Source of the DNA: Clostridia bacterium
GTDB lineage: Bacteria > Bacillota > Clostridia > Oscillospirales > Acutalibacteraceae
Assembly: GCA_017410195.1 (NCBI GenBank)
Contig: JAFQRF010000078.1
Location: forward strand, 1-55,510
Length of the DNA stretch: 55,510 bases
Reading direction: 5' to 3'
Part shown: positions 33,213 through 41,835 of the stretch, in pieces
Layout: each line of letters starts with the position of its first letter
Numbering within the stretch: position 1 is the stretch's first letter
Notes under the pieces: model-generated
Database searches by the model: none
What the model was told of the DNA's origin: nothing
What the model saw: only the letters and a program-made list of their open reading frames with translations
Program-made: the position numbers and the translations under genes

Positions 33213-34220
33213 TTATGCGATGATGCCTGCTTCCTTATAGTATTTCTCTGCACCGGGATGAAGAGGAACATCACCGATAGCCGAAACAGCGATATCCGTA
33301 TTCATTTCCTTGCCCTTTGCATGAGCAGCAGCGATATCAGCCTGCTTCTCCCAAAGGTCCTTTGTGATCTGATATGCCTGGTCTTCGCTCATGTCGTTTG
33401 AAACAACGAATGTTGCCATGATAGCAACTGTATTAACAGGCTCACTGATGAAATCATAGTCAGCAGCTGTCATTTCATACTTTGCATAGAAGGGGAAATC
33501 AGCCATGAGTTTTGAGATAACTTCTTCGCCAAGGTCAACAACAACAACCTCTGTTGCGGTTGCAAGCTCTGTAATAGCAGGTGTGGGAGTACCTGCAGTG
33601 ATGAAGGCTGCGTCGATTGAGCCGTCCTTAAGCTGAGTTGCAGCATCACTGAAGGATGCAGCAGTCTTGTTGATATCTGCATCAATATCAATACCTGCAG
33701 CAGCAAGAATCTGAGTTGCGTTATAGTAAACGCCTGAGCCTGCATCGCCGACTGCAACATTCTTACCCTTAAGATCTGCAACGGACTGAATGCCTGATGC
33801 CTTTGTTGCGATAATCTGGCAAACTTCAGGATATACGCAGCCGATAGCTGAGAAGGACTGAATCTGAGAATTGAAGCCGTTTGTGCCTGCATAAGCATAG
33901 TTCATAACGTCGTTCTGAACAATAGCCATCTGGTAGTCGCCGTCTTCAATGCCTTCGATGTTAGCCTGTGAGCCGCCTGTTGAGAGAACCTCAAAGGTAT
34001 AATTGTCTGTGTTGAGAATCTGGCATGCAGCGGTTGTGAAGCCGTAGTATGTACCTGTGTTGCCGCCGGTGCCGACCTTAACCTTGGCAAGCATATCTGA
34101 CTGAGCAGAATCGGGGGCTTTGGTTGTTGTTTCGCCGTCGGTGTTACCGCCGCAAGCTGTACAAAGAATCATTGCGAAAGCGAGGATAAGCGAAAGAACG
34201 ATTGCTAACTTTTTTTTCAT
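33213..34220 (-). CDS. TAXI-family TRAP solute-binding lipoprotein
   Basis: A 335-residue periplasmic-type binding protein anchored by lipid: signal segment followed by lipobox LCTAC with Cys22, then a short acidic linker. The TAXI family pattern is visible: KVGTGGNTGTYYGFTTAACQILN, NVAVGDAGSGVYYNATQILAAAGI, and KDGSIDAAFITAGTPTPAITELA. Captures a solute for the fused permease encoded just downstream. AGGAGGTAAACAAA precedes the ATG. Some TAXI proteins bind glutamate-like acids, but the ligand cannot be told here. Confidence 0.94.
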   Translation of the reverse strand: MKKKLAIVLSLILAFAMILCTACGGNTDGETTTKAPDSAQSDMLAKVKVGTGGNTGTYYGFTTAACQILNTDNYTFEVLSTGGSQANIEGIEDGDYQMAIVQNDVMNYAYAGTNGFNSQIQSFSAIGCVYPEVCQIIATKASGIQSVADLKGKNVAVGDAGSGVYYNATQILAAAGIDIDADINKTAASFSDAATQLKDGSIDAAFITAGTPTPAITELATATEVVVVDLGEEVISKLMADFPFYAKYEMTAADYDFISEPVNTVAIMATFVVSNDMSEDQAYQITKDLWEKQADIAAAHAKGKEMNTDIAVSAIGDVPLHPGAEKYYKEAGIIA

Positions 34221-34245
34221 TTTGTTTACCTCCTGTTATTGCGAA

Positions 34246-34336
34246 CCCCGAATCTGAATAAATCAGCCTTCGGGAATTCAATTTACCAACTGATTATAAC
34301 CTAAAATGCAAAATAATGCAATACTTTATGCATTAT
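34246..34336 (-). promoter_or_regulatory. TRAP operon promoter with dyad and leader hairpin
   Basis: Minus strand: TTGCAT (34317-34322), 17-bp spacer, TATAAT (34294-34299). A dyad TAATGCA (34315-34321) / TGCATTA (34330-34336) overlaps the -35 and could bind a repressor or activator. Downstream in the leader, CCCGAA/TTCGGG arms (about 34246-34275) form a hairpin before the ribosome binding site. Confidence 0.6.
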
Positions 34337-34354
34337 TTGATTATAAATCCTGCA

Positions 34355-35986
34355 TTAATACCAAAGGAAGCCGAGAGCAAGAATCCAGATTATCCACTGC
34401 CACCATGCAAAGGATACGCTGATATTGAATTCGGCTGTCTTTCCTTCGTATTCGACTGTCACGGTCTGAGTACCTCTTTCCGTGCAGGTTGCAGGGCTTA
34501 TTTCATAACCGTCTTTGATAATTTCTCTGCTGCCGTCGGAATAAACAACCTCAAGCTCAAGACCGCTCGCATCAATTGCTTCTTTATAAATATAGTTTGT
34601 TTTTGCGGGAAGCTTTTCAACCGAAACGGAAACAATTGTCTTTTGGGTTGTCGGCGGAGTTATCGGATTGGTTTCCGAAGGCTTCTCGGTGGGCTTGGTT
34701 GTTGAGGGATTCTCGGGCGCATCGCTGCCTTTGAATTCATAAGCAATTGAATTAGTTTCCGCATATGTATGTGCATATGAATCCTTAACAACAATAAGCT
34801 TGAGTGCCGAACAGCCTGCGAATGCGTTTGTTCCGATTGTTGTTACGCTTTCGGGAATTTCAACTGTTTTGAGTGCCGAGCAGCCATAAAAAGCACCGAA
34901 ATCAATCTTTTCAACACTTTCAGGAAGAACTACGCTCTCAAGAGCGGTACAGCCTTCAAATGCCTTTGCGGAAACGGTTTTGACTCCGTTTTCAATTGTA
35001 ACGTCGGTAAGACCCGACATATAAAATGCGCTGCCGAAATCAGTTACGGATGCGGAAATTGTTATTTTCTTGAGAGCAGTACATTTACCGAAAGCAAGCG
35101 AACCGATTTTGGTTACGGTTGAAGGAATATTGACGGATGCGAGTGCCTTGCATTCGTTGAATGCGTAGCTGTCAATCTTTTTGAGTCCGTCGGGAAGGGT
35201 TACGGAAGCAACGCTTTCATTTCCGCCGAAGGCATAGTCACCGATAACGAGCGTGCCTGCCTGAACGGTATAGCTTACATCATTTTTTTCAACGGGATAC
35301 TGAATGAGGGTCTTATCGGTTACGGAAGAACTGTATGGTCCGTAAAGCACACCGTCAATTGACGAATATACCGCATTTTCTTCTGCAACATTATATGACG
35401 TTACAGATGTGCAGCCCAGAAAAGCATTTTTTCCGATAGTCTTGACCGATACGGGAATATTGAACTGCGAAATACCCGTACAAATTCTGAAAGCTTCCTT
35501 ACCAATAGTTTCAACGGTATCGGGAATGCTGATTTCCGTAAGCGAGCCGCAATCATAGAATGCATTCTCGGGAATTGCTTTCAGCGATGAAGGAAGAGAA
35601 ATATCGGTTAATGCACTGCAATGAGCAAACGCAGATTCTCCGATGGTACACTCATTTCCGCTGAAAGTGATTTTTTCAAGTGCAACACAGCTGTTAAAAG
35701 CATTCTTGCCAACCTTTGTAACACTTTCGGGAATATTGACCTGCGTTATTTTGTTGCAGTCTGAAAATGAACCGTCACTTATCTGAGTAACGGGAACACC
35801 GTTCTTTTCAGACGGAATATCGATAACACCCGAAGCCGTCTTACGGCATGCGGAAACAACGGCAAATCCGTCGTAGACATTGACAGTCAGTTCGTCCTCG
35901 CCTGCGGCAAAAACCGATACGGTAAGTCCGCTGAACATGAATATCATTGCGAGAAGAAGACTTATTGCTTTTGCGATTTTTTTCAT
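34355..35986 (-). CDS. BspA-like leucine-rich-repeat surface protein, second copy
   Basis: A 543-residue secreted protein. Signal peptide about residues 1-27 (ending VSVFAAG). LRR_5/BspA repeats run from about 50 to 415, with units such as LTEISIPDTVETIGKEAFRICTG, and one non-LRR insert with YSSIDGVLYG...LIQYPV as in the other LRR protein of this window. A short TTKPTEKPS linker follows at about 425-445, then an Ig-like domain whose pattern TNYIYKEAIDASGLELEVVY suggests a bacterial Ig fold, to about 520. The C-terminus is AWWQWIIWILALGFLWY, very rich in tryptophan. Ligand unknown. Confidence 0.9.
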   Translation of the reverse strand: MKKIAKAISLLLAMIFMFSGLTVSVFAAGEDELTVNVYDGFAVVSACRKTASGVIDIPSEKNGVPVTQISDGSFSDCNKITQVNIPESVTKVGKNAFNSCVALEKITFSGNECTIGESAFAHCSALTDISLPSSLKAIPENAFYDCGSLTEISIPDTVETIGKEAFRICTGISQFNIPVSVKTIGKNAFLGCTSVTSYNVAEENAVYSSIDGVLYGPYSSSVTDKTLIQYPVEKNDVSYTVQAGTLVIGDYAFGGNESVASVTLPDGLKKIDSYAFNECKALASVNIPSTVTKIGSLAFGKCTALKKITISASVTDFGSAFYMSGLTDVTIENGVKTVSAKAFEGCTALESVVLPESVEKIDFGAFYGCSALKTVEIPESVTTIGTNAFAGCSALKLIVVKDSYAHTYAETNSIAYEFKGSDAPENPSTTKPTEKPSETNPITPPTTQKTIVSVSVEKLPAKTNYIYKEAIDASGLELEVVYSDGSREIIKDGYEISPATCTERGTQTVTVEYEGKTAEFNISVSFAWWQWIIWILALGFLWY

Positions 35987-36022
35987 GTAGGTCCCCCCTT
36001 GGTTAGTTTTATCGCATTATAG

Positions 36023-36051
36023 ATTATATAATAAATTATATTAAAAATCAA
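36023..36051 (-). promoter_or_regulatory. Promoter of the second LRR gene
   Basis: Minus strand TTGATT (36046-36051), 17-bp spacer, TATAAT (36023-36028), with a run of AT-rich DNA around it, about 40 bp before the start codon. Confidence 0.6.
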
Positions 36052-36090
36052 GATAATATTGAATTTTGGTTAAAAAAGGTTAGTTTTTTA

Positions 36091-36119
36091 TTGACAAAAC
36101 TGTAAGAAATAACTAAAAT
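36091..36119 (+). promoter_or_regulatory. Promoter of the phosphoesterase-glycosidase operon
   Basis: TTGACA (36091-36096), 17-bp spacer, TAAAAT (36114-36119), 34 bp before the chosen start at 36154. Confidence 0.65.
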
Positions 36120-36153
36120 TAATTTAATAATGCTATATTGGAGATTTGTTTTT

Positions 36154-37797
36154 ATGATTGATGAAAACGGCAATTTTTATAAGCCCGAGAGGGGTTCTTC
36201 CGCTGCACCCGACCATATAATGCTCTCATTCTGCGGCAATGCGAAAACCGAGATGGCAGTTACCTGGCGCACAAGTGCAGACGTTGATTCGGGTTATGTT
36301 CTTTATCGCAAAAGCAGTACATCGGATTGGATAAAAGCCGAAAGCACCGTAAGATATAAAGAAACAGATATTGACATAAGCAACTATCATTCCGTAAAAC
36401 TCAGCGGTCTTGAACCCGGCACGGAATATGTTTACACAGTCGGCTGTGATAATCACCGAAGCAGTGAATTCAGCTTTGAAACCGAGGCTGAAAACACCGA
36501 TAAATTCAGTTTCATCGTTATTACCGACCATCAGAAAGGTGACCCCTGCCACCTGCCCGATTACAGCAAGGTTGGCAGTATGCTCAAAACCGCACTCAAA
36601 CGGCATCCCGACTGCAAATTCATCTTTACCGCAGGTGACAACTGCGATAACGGTCAGAACGATTTGCAATGGAACGGCATGTTTGACGGTCTTAAAGGTA
36701 TTATTGAAAGTATGCCGTATATGATGACCACGGGTAACCACGATAACAGAGGATTTATAACATATTTCCCCGAGCCGACGGGTAAATTTTATCTGGAACA
36801 TGCGGATTTCTTTGATTTTCAGTTTGAAAATGCTTATCCGCAGAACGGACCCGAGGGCTACACAACAGAAAATTATTCATTCGACTACGGAAACACTCAT
36901 TTTCTAGTTCTCGGCATCAACGCACCCGATATTGTTGAGAACTGGGCATATGACGACCTTCAGTGCAGCAACAAAAAATGGAAGCTCGGCGCATATCATT
37001 TCCCGATTTATCCCGTTATGCCCGAGGGTCAGAACAATGACGGATATCCCTGGCTCAGAAAGCCTATTGAAGACGGCAGACTCGATATTCTTTTTGAGGG
37101 TCACGAGCATTCGTTTGCAAGAACATTCCCGATAAAGAATGACGAAATATTTGATAAGCCTTCGGAAGGTACGGTGCATTATATCGTCGGCAACGGCGGA
37201 GGAAATATCTATCATTCCAACGCAAGAAAGATATGGCATTCCGCATTTTATCCGCAGGAAATCCGAATGGGTTCATATACACTCGTTGAAATTGACGGAG
37301 ATATCCTTACTGCAACGGCATATCTTGATGACGGCAGAATAATCGATGTTTTCACCATTGACAAATCCAAGGATCTGATTACTCCTCATGCCCTTGCGCC
37401 GACCTATGACTGGACAAAAATGGCGTTCAAGGGTCAGATGCTTGAACTGATTTCAAGAGAGCTTTATGCCGAAAATAAAGACGGTATATGGTACGCCCCG
37501 TTCGGAGTAGTTATGCAGTTCATCGGCGGCAAGGTTGTAAAAGAAAAAGATACTCTTTTTGTTGAGGCTTACGGTCACAGAGCAACCTTCACCGTCGGCA
37601 GCAACCTTGCAAAAACCGACCTCGGAACCGTTGAAATGAGCGGAGAACCGTATTTTTACAGAAACCAGCTCTATATTCCGATTGACGACAGCGCAAGGAT
37701 GTTTGAGCTTGAATGGTATTTTGCAGAAAGAAACAATTATATAAACTGGAGCACACCGAGTGAAGACAAACCTTTATGTAAACATCCCGAGCAATAA
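36154..37797 (+). CDS. Purple-acid-phosphatase-like phosphoesterase with C-terminal stalk domain
   Basis: A 547-residue protein without a signal peptide. Residues about 15-105 form a fibronectin-III-like domain (MAVTWRTSADVDSGYVLY, SGLEPGTEYVYTVG) as in purple acid phosphatases. The metallophosphoesterase core (about 112-390) shows TAGDNCDNG, TTGNHDNRG and GHEHSFARTFP. The last 140 residues resemble the copper-amine-oxidase N-terminal-like stalk domain (YAPFGVVMQFIGGKV, YIPIDDSARMF), normally seen on wall proteins. ATG at 36154 is chosen because TTGGAGATT lies 9 bases upstream. The GH106-like gene follows 12 bases later, so both are one operon. Substrate unknown, perhaps a phosphorylated or sulfated sugar. 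Confidence 0.8.
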   Translation: MIDENGNFYKPERGSSAAPDHIMLSFCGNAKTEMAVTWRTSADVDSGYVLYRKSSTSDWIKAESTVRYKETDIDISNYHSVKLSGLEPGTEYVYTVGCDNHRSSEFSFETEAENTDKFSFIVITDHQKGDPCHLPDYSKVGSMLKTALKRHPDCKFIFTAGDNCDNGQNDLQWNGMFDGLKGIIESMPYMMTTGNHDNRGFITYFPEPTGKFYLEHADFFDFQFENAYPQNGPEGYTTENYSFDYGNTHFLVLGINAPDIVENWAYDDLQCSNKKWKLGAYHFPIYPVMPEGQNNDGYPWLRKPIEDGRLDILFEGHEHSFARTFPIKNDEIFDKPSEGTVHYIVGNGGGNIYHSNARKIWHSAFYPQEIRMGSYTLVEIDGDILTATAYLDDGRIIDVFTIDKSKDLITPHALAPTYDWTKMAFKGQMLELISRELYAENKDGIWYAPFGVVMQFIGGKVVKEKDTLFVEAYGHRATFTVGSNLAKTDLGTVEMSGEPYFYRNQLYIPIDDSARMFELEWYFAERNNYINWSTPSEDKPLCKHPEQ

Positions 37798-37809
37798 GGA
37801 GGAACAAAA

Positions 37810-40800
37810 ATGCTTTACAAAAAGAACAATACACCTGCTCTCAGCGAAGAACTTTTCAGAAATCCGACATGCGAATACAGAGGCACTCCGTTCTGGGCAT
37901 GGAACAGCGACCTCAAAGCAGAAGAGCTTTGCAGACAGATTGAGATTTTCAAAAAAATGGGTCTTGGCGGATTTCATATGCATGTTCGTACAGGAATGTC
38001 AACCCACTATCTTTCGGACGAATTTATGTCACTCATAAAGTGCTGCTGCGAAAAGGCAGACAAAGAGCATATGCTCGCATGGCTTTATGATGAAGACAGA
38101 TGGCCTTCGGGTGCTGCAGGCGGTCTTGTTACAAAAGACGAGGAATACAGAGCACGCTGTCTGCTTATGACAACCGTACCCTGTGAAGACACCGAAGACG
38201 AAGCGCAGTATATCGATTCAAGAGCAGAAGGAGGCAGAGAAGGTAAAGGCTGGCTTATAGCGTGCTACGATATTATTCTTGATGAGAACGGATATCTTAA
38301 GAGCTATAAGCTCATCAGCGAAGATGCTGAAGCCGAGGGTACAAAGTGGTACGCCTACATAAAAATCCATGCTCCCTCTCCCTGGTATAATAATCAGACA
38401 TATCTTGACACGCTCAATCCCAAGGCTGTCAAGCGTTTTGTTGAGGTAACCCATGAAAGATACAAGGAGGTTATCGGCAATCATTTCGGCAATATCGTGC
38501 CTGCAATTTTTACCGATGAACCTCAGTTTACTCGCAAAAAGGTTCTTGACAATTCAACGGATAAAGACGATATTCTCATGCCGTGGACAGATGATTTTGC
38601 AGATACATACAAAGCGCAATACGGCGAAGATATTCTGGAAACACTTCCCGAAATTTTCTGGGAGCTTCCCGAAGGCAGAATTTCAACCTCACGTTATCAT
38701 TATCACGACCATGTTTCCGAGCGTTTCAGCGAAGCTTTTGCAGACGTATGCGGTGAATGGTGCCGCGAAAACGGCATCGCTCTCACCGGTCATATGATGG
38801 AAGAACCCTCACTCCACAGTCAGACCGCCGCTCTCGGCGAAGCAATGCGCTCTTACAGAGGTTTCGACCTGCCCGGTATCGATATGCTCTGCGCAAGTTT
38901 CGAGTTCACAACCGCAAAGCAGGCTCAGTCCGCTGTTCATCAGTTCGGCAGAGAAGGTATGCTCTCTGAGCTTTACGGCGTTACGGGCTGGGACTACGAT
39001 TTCAGAGGCTATAAGCTCCACGGCGACTGGCAGGCTTGCCTCGGTGTTACAATCAGAGTTCCTCACCTTTCGTGGTACGCAATGGGCGGTGAAGCAAAGC
39101 GAGATTACCCTGCCTCCATCCACTATCAGTCACCCTGGTGGGAGGAATTTTCATATCTCGAAGACCACTTCGCAAGAGTCAACACCGCAATGACAAGAGG
39201 CAAACCCGTTGTCAAAGTCGGCGTTATTCATCCCGTTGAGAACTACTGGCTCCATTGGGGTCCCAACGATAAAACAGCTCTCAGCCGTGAAAACATGGAT
39301 GCAAAATTCGAGAATCTTGCAAACTGGCTTCTCAAGGGCAGCATAGACTTCAACTATATCAGCGAATCACTTTTCCCCTCTCTCTGCAAAAATGCATCCG
39401 CGCCTCTCAGGGTCGGCGAAATGGAATACGATGCAGTCATCGTTCCCGACTGCGAAACTCTCCGTGCAACAACGCTTGAACGCCTCGAAGCCTTCCGAAA
39501 TGCCGGCGGCAAACTCATTTTCCTCGGCAATGCTCCGACACTCATTGACGGAATTCCCTCTGAAAAAGGAAAAGAACTCTATGAAAAATCAACCGTTGTT
39601 TCGTTCGACAGAGCAAAAATTCTCGAGGCTCTTGACGAAAACAGAACGGTTACTCTCCGACTTGCAAACGGCAGACTTTCGGATAATTTCATCTATCAGC
39701 TCCGCCGTGACGGCGACGGTCAATGGCTCTTCATCAGCCGTTGCGCCGAACCTTATAATAAGGACTGCGTACATGAATCCCATCTTCGCATAAGCATCAA
39801 AGGCGAGTACACTCCCTATATTTATGACACAATCAGCGGCAATATTTCTCCCGTTGCCTGTGAATATATAAACGGCAGTACGGTTATTGAAAAAACTTTG
39901 TTTGATTATGACAGCCTTCTTCTCAGGCTTGACGAGGGCAGAGTATCCGATGAAGTTCCCAAAGAAAAGGAATTCATCCTTTCCGATGCAACCGCAATGC
40001 CCGCACTTGTTCCTTATACACTCTCGGAACGTAATGTTCTTCTTCTCGACATTGCCGAATTTGCCCTTGACGGCGGCGAATTCATGCCGGAGGAAGAAAT
40101 TCTCCGTCTTGATAATGTTTGCAGAAGAATGCTCGGATTTGTTGAAAGGGGCGGCAGCGTTGCTCAGCCGTGGGTAATCGCACCCGAAACAATCGAGCAT
40201 TATGTGACACTTAAATTCACCGTTAAGAGTGACATTGATTTCAACGGTGCTGAGCTTGCTCTTGAAGATGCCGAAAAAGCAAAAATCAGATTTAACGGCA
40301 AGGACGTAGCAGTAAACATCACTGGTTGGTATACCGATAAGGATATTAAAACCGTTCCTATCCCCGAAATCGTAAAAGGCGAAAACATTCTTGAAATAAC
40401 TCTGCCCTTCGGCAAACGCACAAATACCGAATGGTGCTATATTCTCGGCGATTTCGGCGTAAAGGTTGCAGGTAGAGAAAAGGTTATTACCGCTCTTCCC
40501 GAAAAGCTCGGCTTCGGTTCAATCGTTTCACAGGGACTCCCCTTCTACGGCGGCAACATTACTTATCACCTTGAAGCGGAGGGTGAAAATCTTCGTGTTG
40601 AAGCAACACGCTATAAAGGTGCACTTATCGGCGTTTCGGTTGACGGCGAAAACAAGGGCAGAATAGTTTATCCGCCCTACTGCCTTGAAATTGAAGGACT
40701 TTCGGCAGGCGCACACAAGGTTGACATTACGCTCTTCGGCAACCGATACAATGCCTTCGGTCCCGTTCATCTGACAGATGTCAAGCATTCATGGCACGGT

Positions 40801-40896
40801 CCCGGAGCATGGCGCAGCGATGAAGAAGGCTGGAGCTATGAATATGTTCTGCGTGACGTCGGCATTCTCGCACATCCGATTATCAAATCCAGATAA
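37810..40896 (+). CDS. GH106-like glycoside hydrolase
   Basis: A 1028-residue protein. The opening NPTCEYRGTPFWAWNSDLKAEEL and MGLGGFHMHVRTGMS match the start of the GH106 / alpha-L-rhamnosidase-like family, whose catalytic domain is a TIM barrel. Features such as DEDRWPSGAAGGLV, FTDEPQF and GHMMEEPS follow. The C-terminal half holds beta-sandwich domains, ending with WHGPGAWRSDEEGWSYEYVL. No signal peptide is present, so it would act on imported oligosaccharides. GH106 enzymes remove terminal rhamnose; catalytic glutamates could not be mapped by eye, so substrate specificity is inference. AAGGAGG precedes the ATG. Confidence 0.8.
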   Translation: MLYKKNNTPALSEELFRNPTCEYRGTPFWAWNSDLKAEELCRQIEIFKKMGLGGFHMHVRTGMSTHYLSDEFMSLIKCCCEKADKEHMLAWLYDEDRWPSGAAGGLVTKDEEYRARCLLMTTVPCEDTEDEAQYIDSRAEGGREGKGWLIACYDIILDENGYLKSYKLISEDAEAEGTKWYAYIKIHAPSPWYNNQTYLDTLNPKAVKRFVEVTHERYKEVIGNHFGNIVPAIFTDEPQFTRKKVLDNSTDKDDILMPWTDDFADTYKAQYGEDILETLPEIFWELPEGRISTSRYHYHDHVSERFSEAFADVCGEWCRENGIALTGHMMEEPSLHSQTAALGEAMRSYRGFDLPGIDMLCASFEFTTAKQAQSAVHQFGREGMLSELYGVTGWDYDFRGYKLHGDWQACLGVTIRVPHLSWYAMGGEAKRDYPASIHYQSPWWEEFSYLEDHFARVNTAMTRGKPVVKVGVIHPVENYWLHWGPNDKTALSRENMDAKFENLANWLLKGSIDFNYISESLFPSLCKNASAPLRVGEMEYDAVIVPDCETLRATTLERLEAFRNAGGKLIFLGNAPTLIDGIPSEKGKELYEKSTVVSFDRAKILEALDENRTVTLRLANGRLSDNFIYQLRRDGDGQWLFISRCAEPYNKDCVHESHLRISIKGEYTPYIYDTISGNISPVACEYINGSTVIEKTLFDYDSLLLRLDEGRVSDEVPKEKEFILSDATAMPALVPYTLSERNVLLLDIAEFALDGGEFMPEEEILRLDNVCRRMLGFVERGGSVAQPWVIAPETIEHYVTLKFTVKSDIDFNGAELALEDAEKAKIRFNGKDVAVNITGWYTDKDIKTVPIPEIVKGENILEITLPFGKRTNTEWCYILGDFGVKVAGREKVITALPEKLGFGSIVSQGLPFYGGNITYHLEAEGENLRVEATRYKGALIGVSVDGENKGRIVYPPYCLEIEGLSAGAHKVDITLFGNRYNAFGPVHLTDVKHSWHGPGAWRSDEEGWSYEYVLRDVGILAHPIIKSR

Positions 40897-40901
40897 ACTT
40901 A

Positions 40902-40932
40902 ACGGACTGTATCAATGAGCGATACAGTCCGT
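40902..40932. terminator. Bidirectional terminator between convergent genes
   Basis: Perfect 12-bp stem ACGGACTGTATC / GATACAGTCCGT with a 7-base loop, lying 5 bases after the GH106-like stop and 5 before the YitT stop on the other strand. Confidence 0.8.
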
Positions 40933-40937
40933 ATAAT

Positions 40938-41819
40938 TTATGAATGATCCTGATTGTTTGCAAAAACATCAGCAACCTCGCTGATTGTTATATATGCGCC
41001 TCTGTCAATTTCGTGAACGATTTCCTGCATTTTGGAAACCTGAAAACGGTTGACAACAAAATAAATAACCGTTAAATCCGAGCCTGAATAGCCGCCCTTT
41101 GCGCCGATTCGGGTCATACCGCTTTCAAAGGCAACCGTAAGTGCTTCACAGATTTCATCGGGCTTCGAGGTTATTATCATTGCACCCTTCGCACGGTCAA
41201 AGCCTTCAACCATAAAGTCAACCGTCTTAAGCGCCGCTCCATATGTCACAATCGAATAAAGCGGCAGAATCCAGCTTTCAATAACAAATCCACAGATAAT
41301 GTAAAGAATTACGTTATAAATCATAACGAATGTTCCGACGGTTATGCCGAGCTTTTTCGCAAAGATAACAGCCATAACCTCAATGCCGTCCATTGCACCG
41401 CCGAAACGGATTGCAAGACCGCTTCCTACACCCGAAATCACTCCGCCGAAAAGCGCACAAAGAAGCAAATCCGTGCCTGCCAAGGGTGATGCTACACTCA
41501 CATCAACGGGAAAAACATCGGTTATCAAAAAAGAAAACAACGAATAAATTCCAACCGTATAAACCGCATAGATTGTAAATACTATCCCCTGCTTTTTTAA
41601 GCCGAAAATAAAAAGCGGCACGTTCAGAATCAAAAGAAACACGGAAAGAGTAAGATATTCGGGCGTAATCTGCGCAAGAAGCATTGATGTTCCCGAAATT
41701 CCGCTGTCATAAAGATTAACGGGATAAAGAAAAATCGTTACCCCGATTGCATTTATTATTCCCGCAAGAGTCAGCATGGCAAAATTCTGCCATCTCAGCT
41801 TTTTCAGTTGCTTTAACAT
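40938..41819 (-). CDS. YitT family membrane protein (DUF161-DUF2179)
   Basis: A 293-residue protein with five or six membrane segments (about residues 12-210) of the YitT type and a soluble C-terminal DUF2179 domain (about 215-285: KAMIITSKPDEICEAL, GMTRIGAKGGYSG, VVNRFQVSKMQEIV in pattern). The family is widespread in Firmicutes; the transported solute, if any, is unknown. AAAGGCAGG precedes the ATG, 16 bases after the esterase stop, so both are co-transcribed. Confidence 0.9.
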   Translation of the reverse strand: MLKQLKKLRWQNFAMLTLAGIINAIGVTIFLYPVNLYDSGISGTSMLLAQITPEYLTLSVFLLILNVPLFIFGLKKQGIVFTIYAVYTVGIYSLFSFLITDVFPVDVSVASPLAGTDLLLCALFGGVISGVGSGLAIRFGGAMDGIEVMAVIFAKKLGITVGTFVMIYNVILYIICGFVIESWILPLYSIVTYGAALKTVDFMVEGFDRAKGAMIITSKPDEICEALTVAFESGMTRIGAKGGYSGSDLTVIYFVVNRFQVSKMQEIVHEIDRGAYITISEVADVFANNQDHS

Positions 41820-41835
41820 GGTCGCCTGCCTTTCA

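Noticed and set aside
39589-40200. A 203-codon minus-strand frame inside the GH106-like gene
   Set aside because: Shadow frame with cysteine- and phenylalanine-rich random-looking composition and no start signal.
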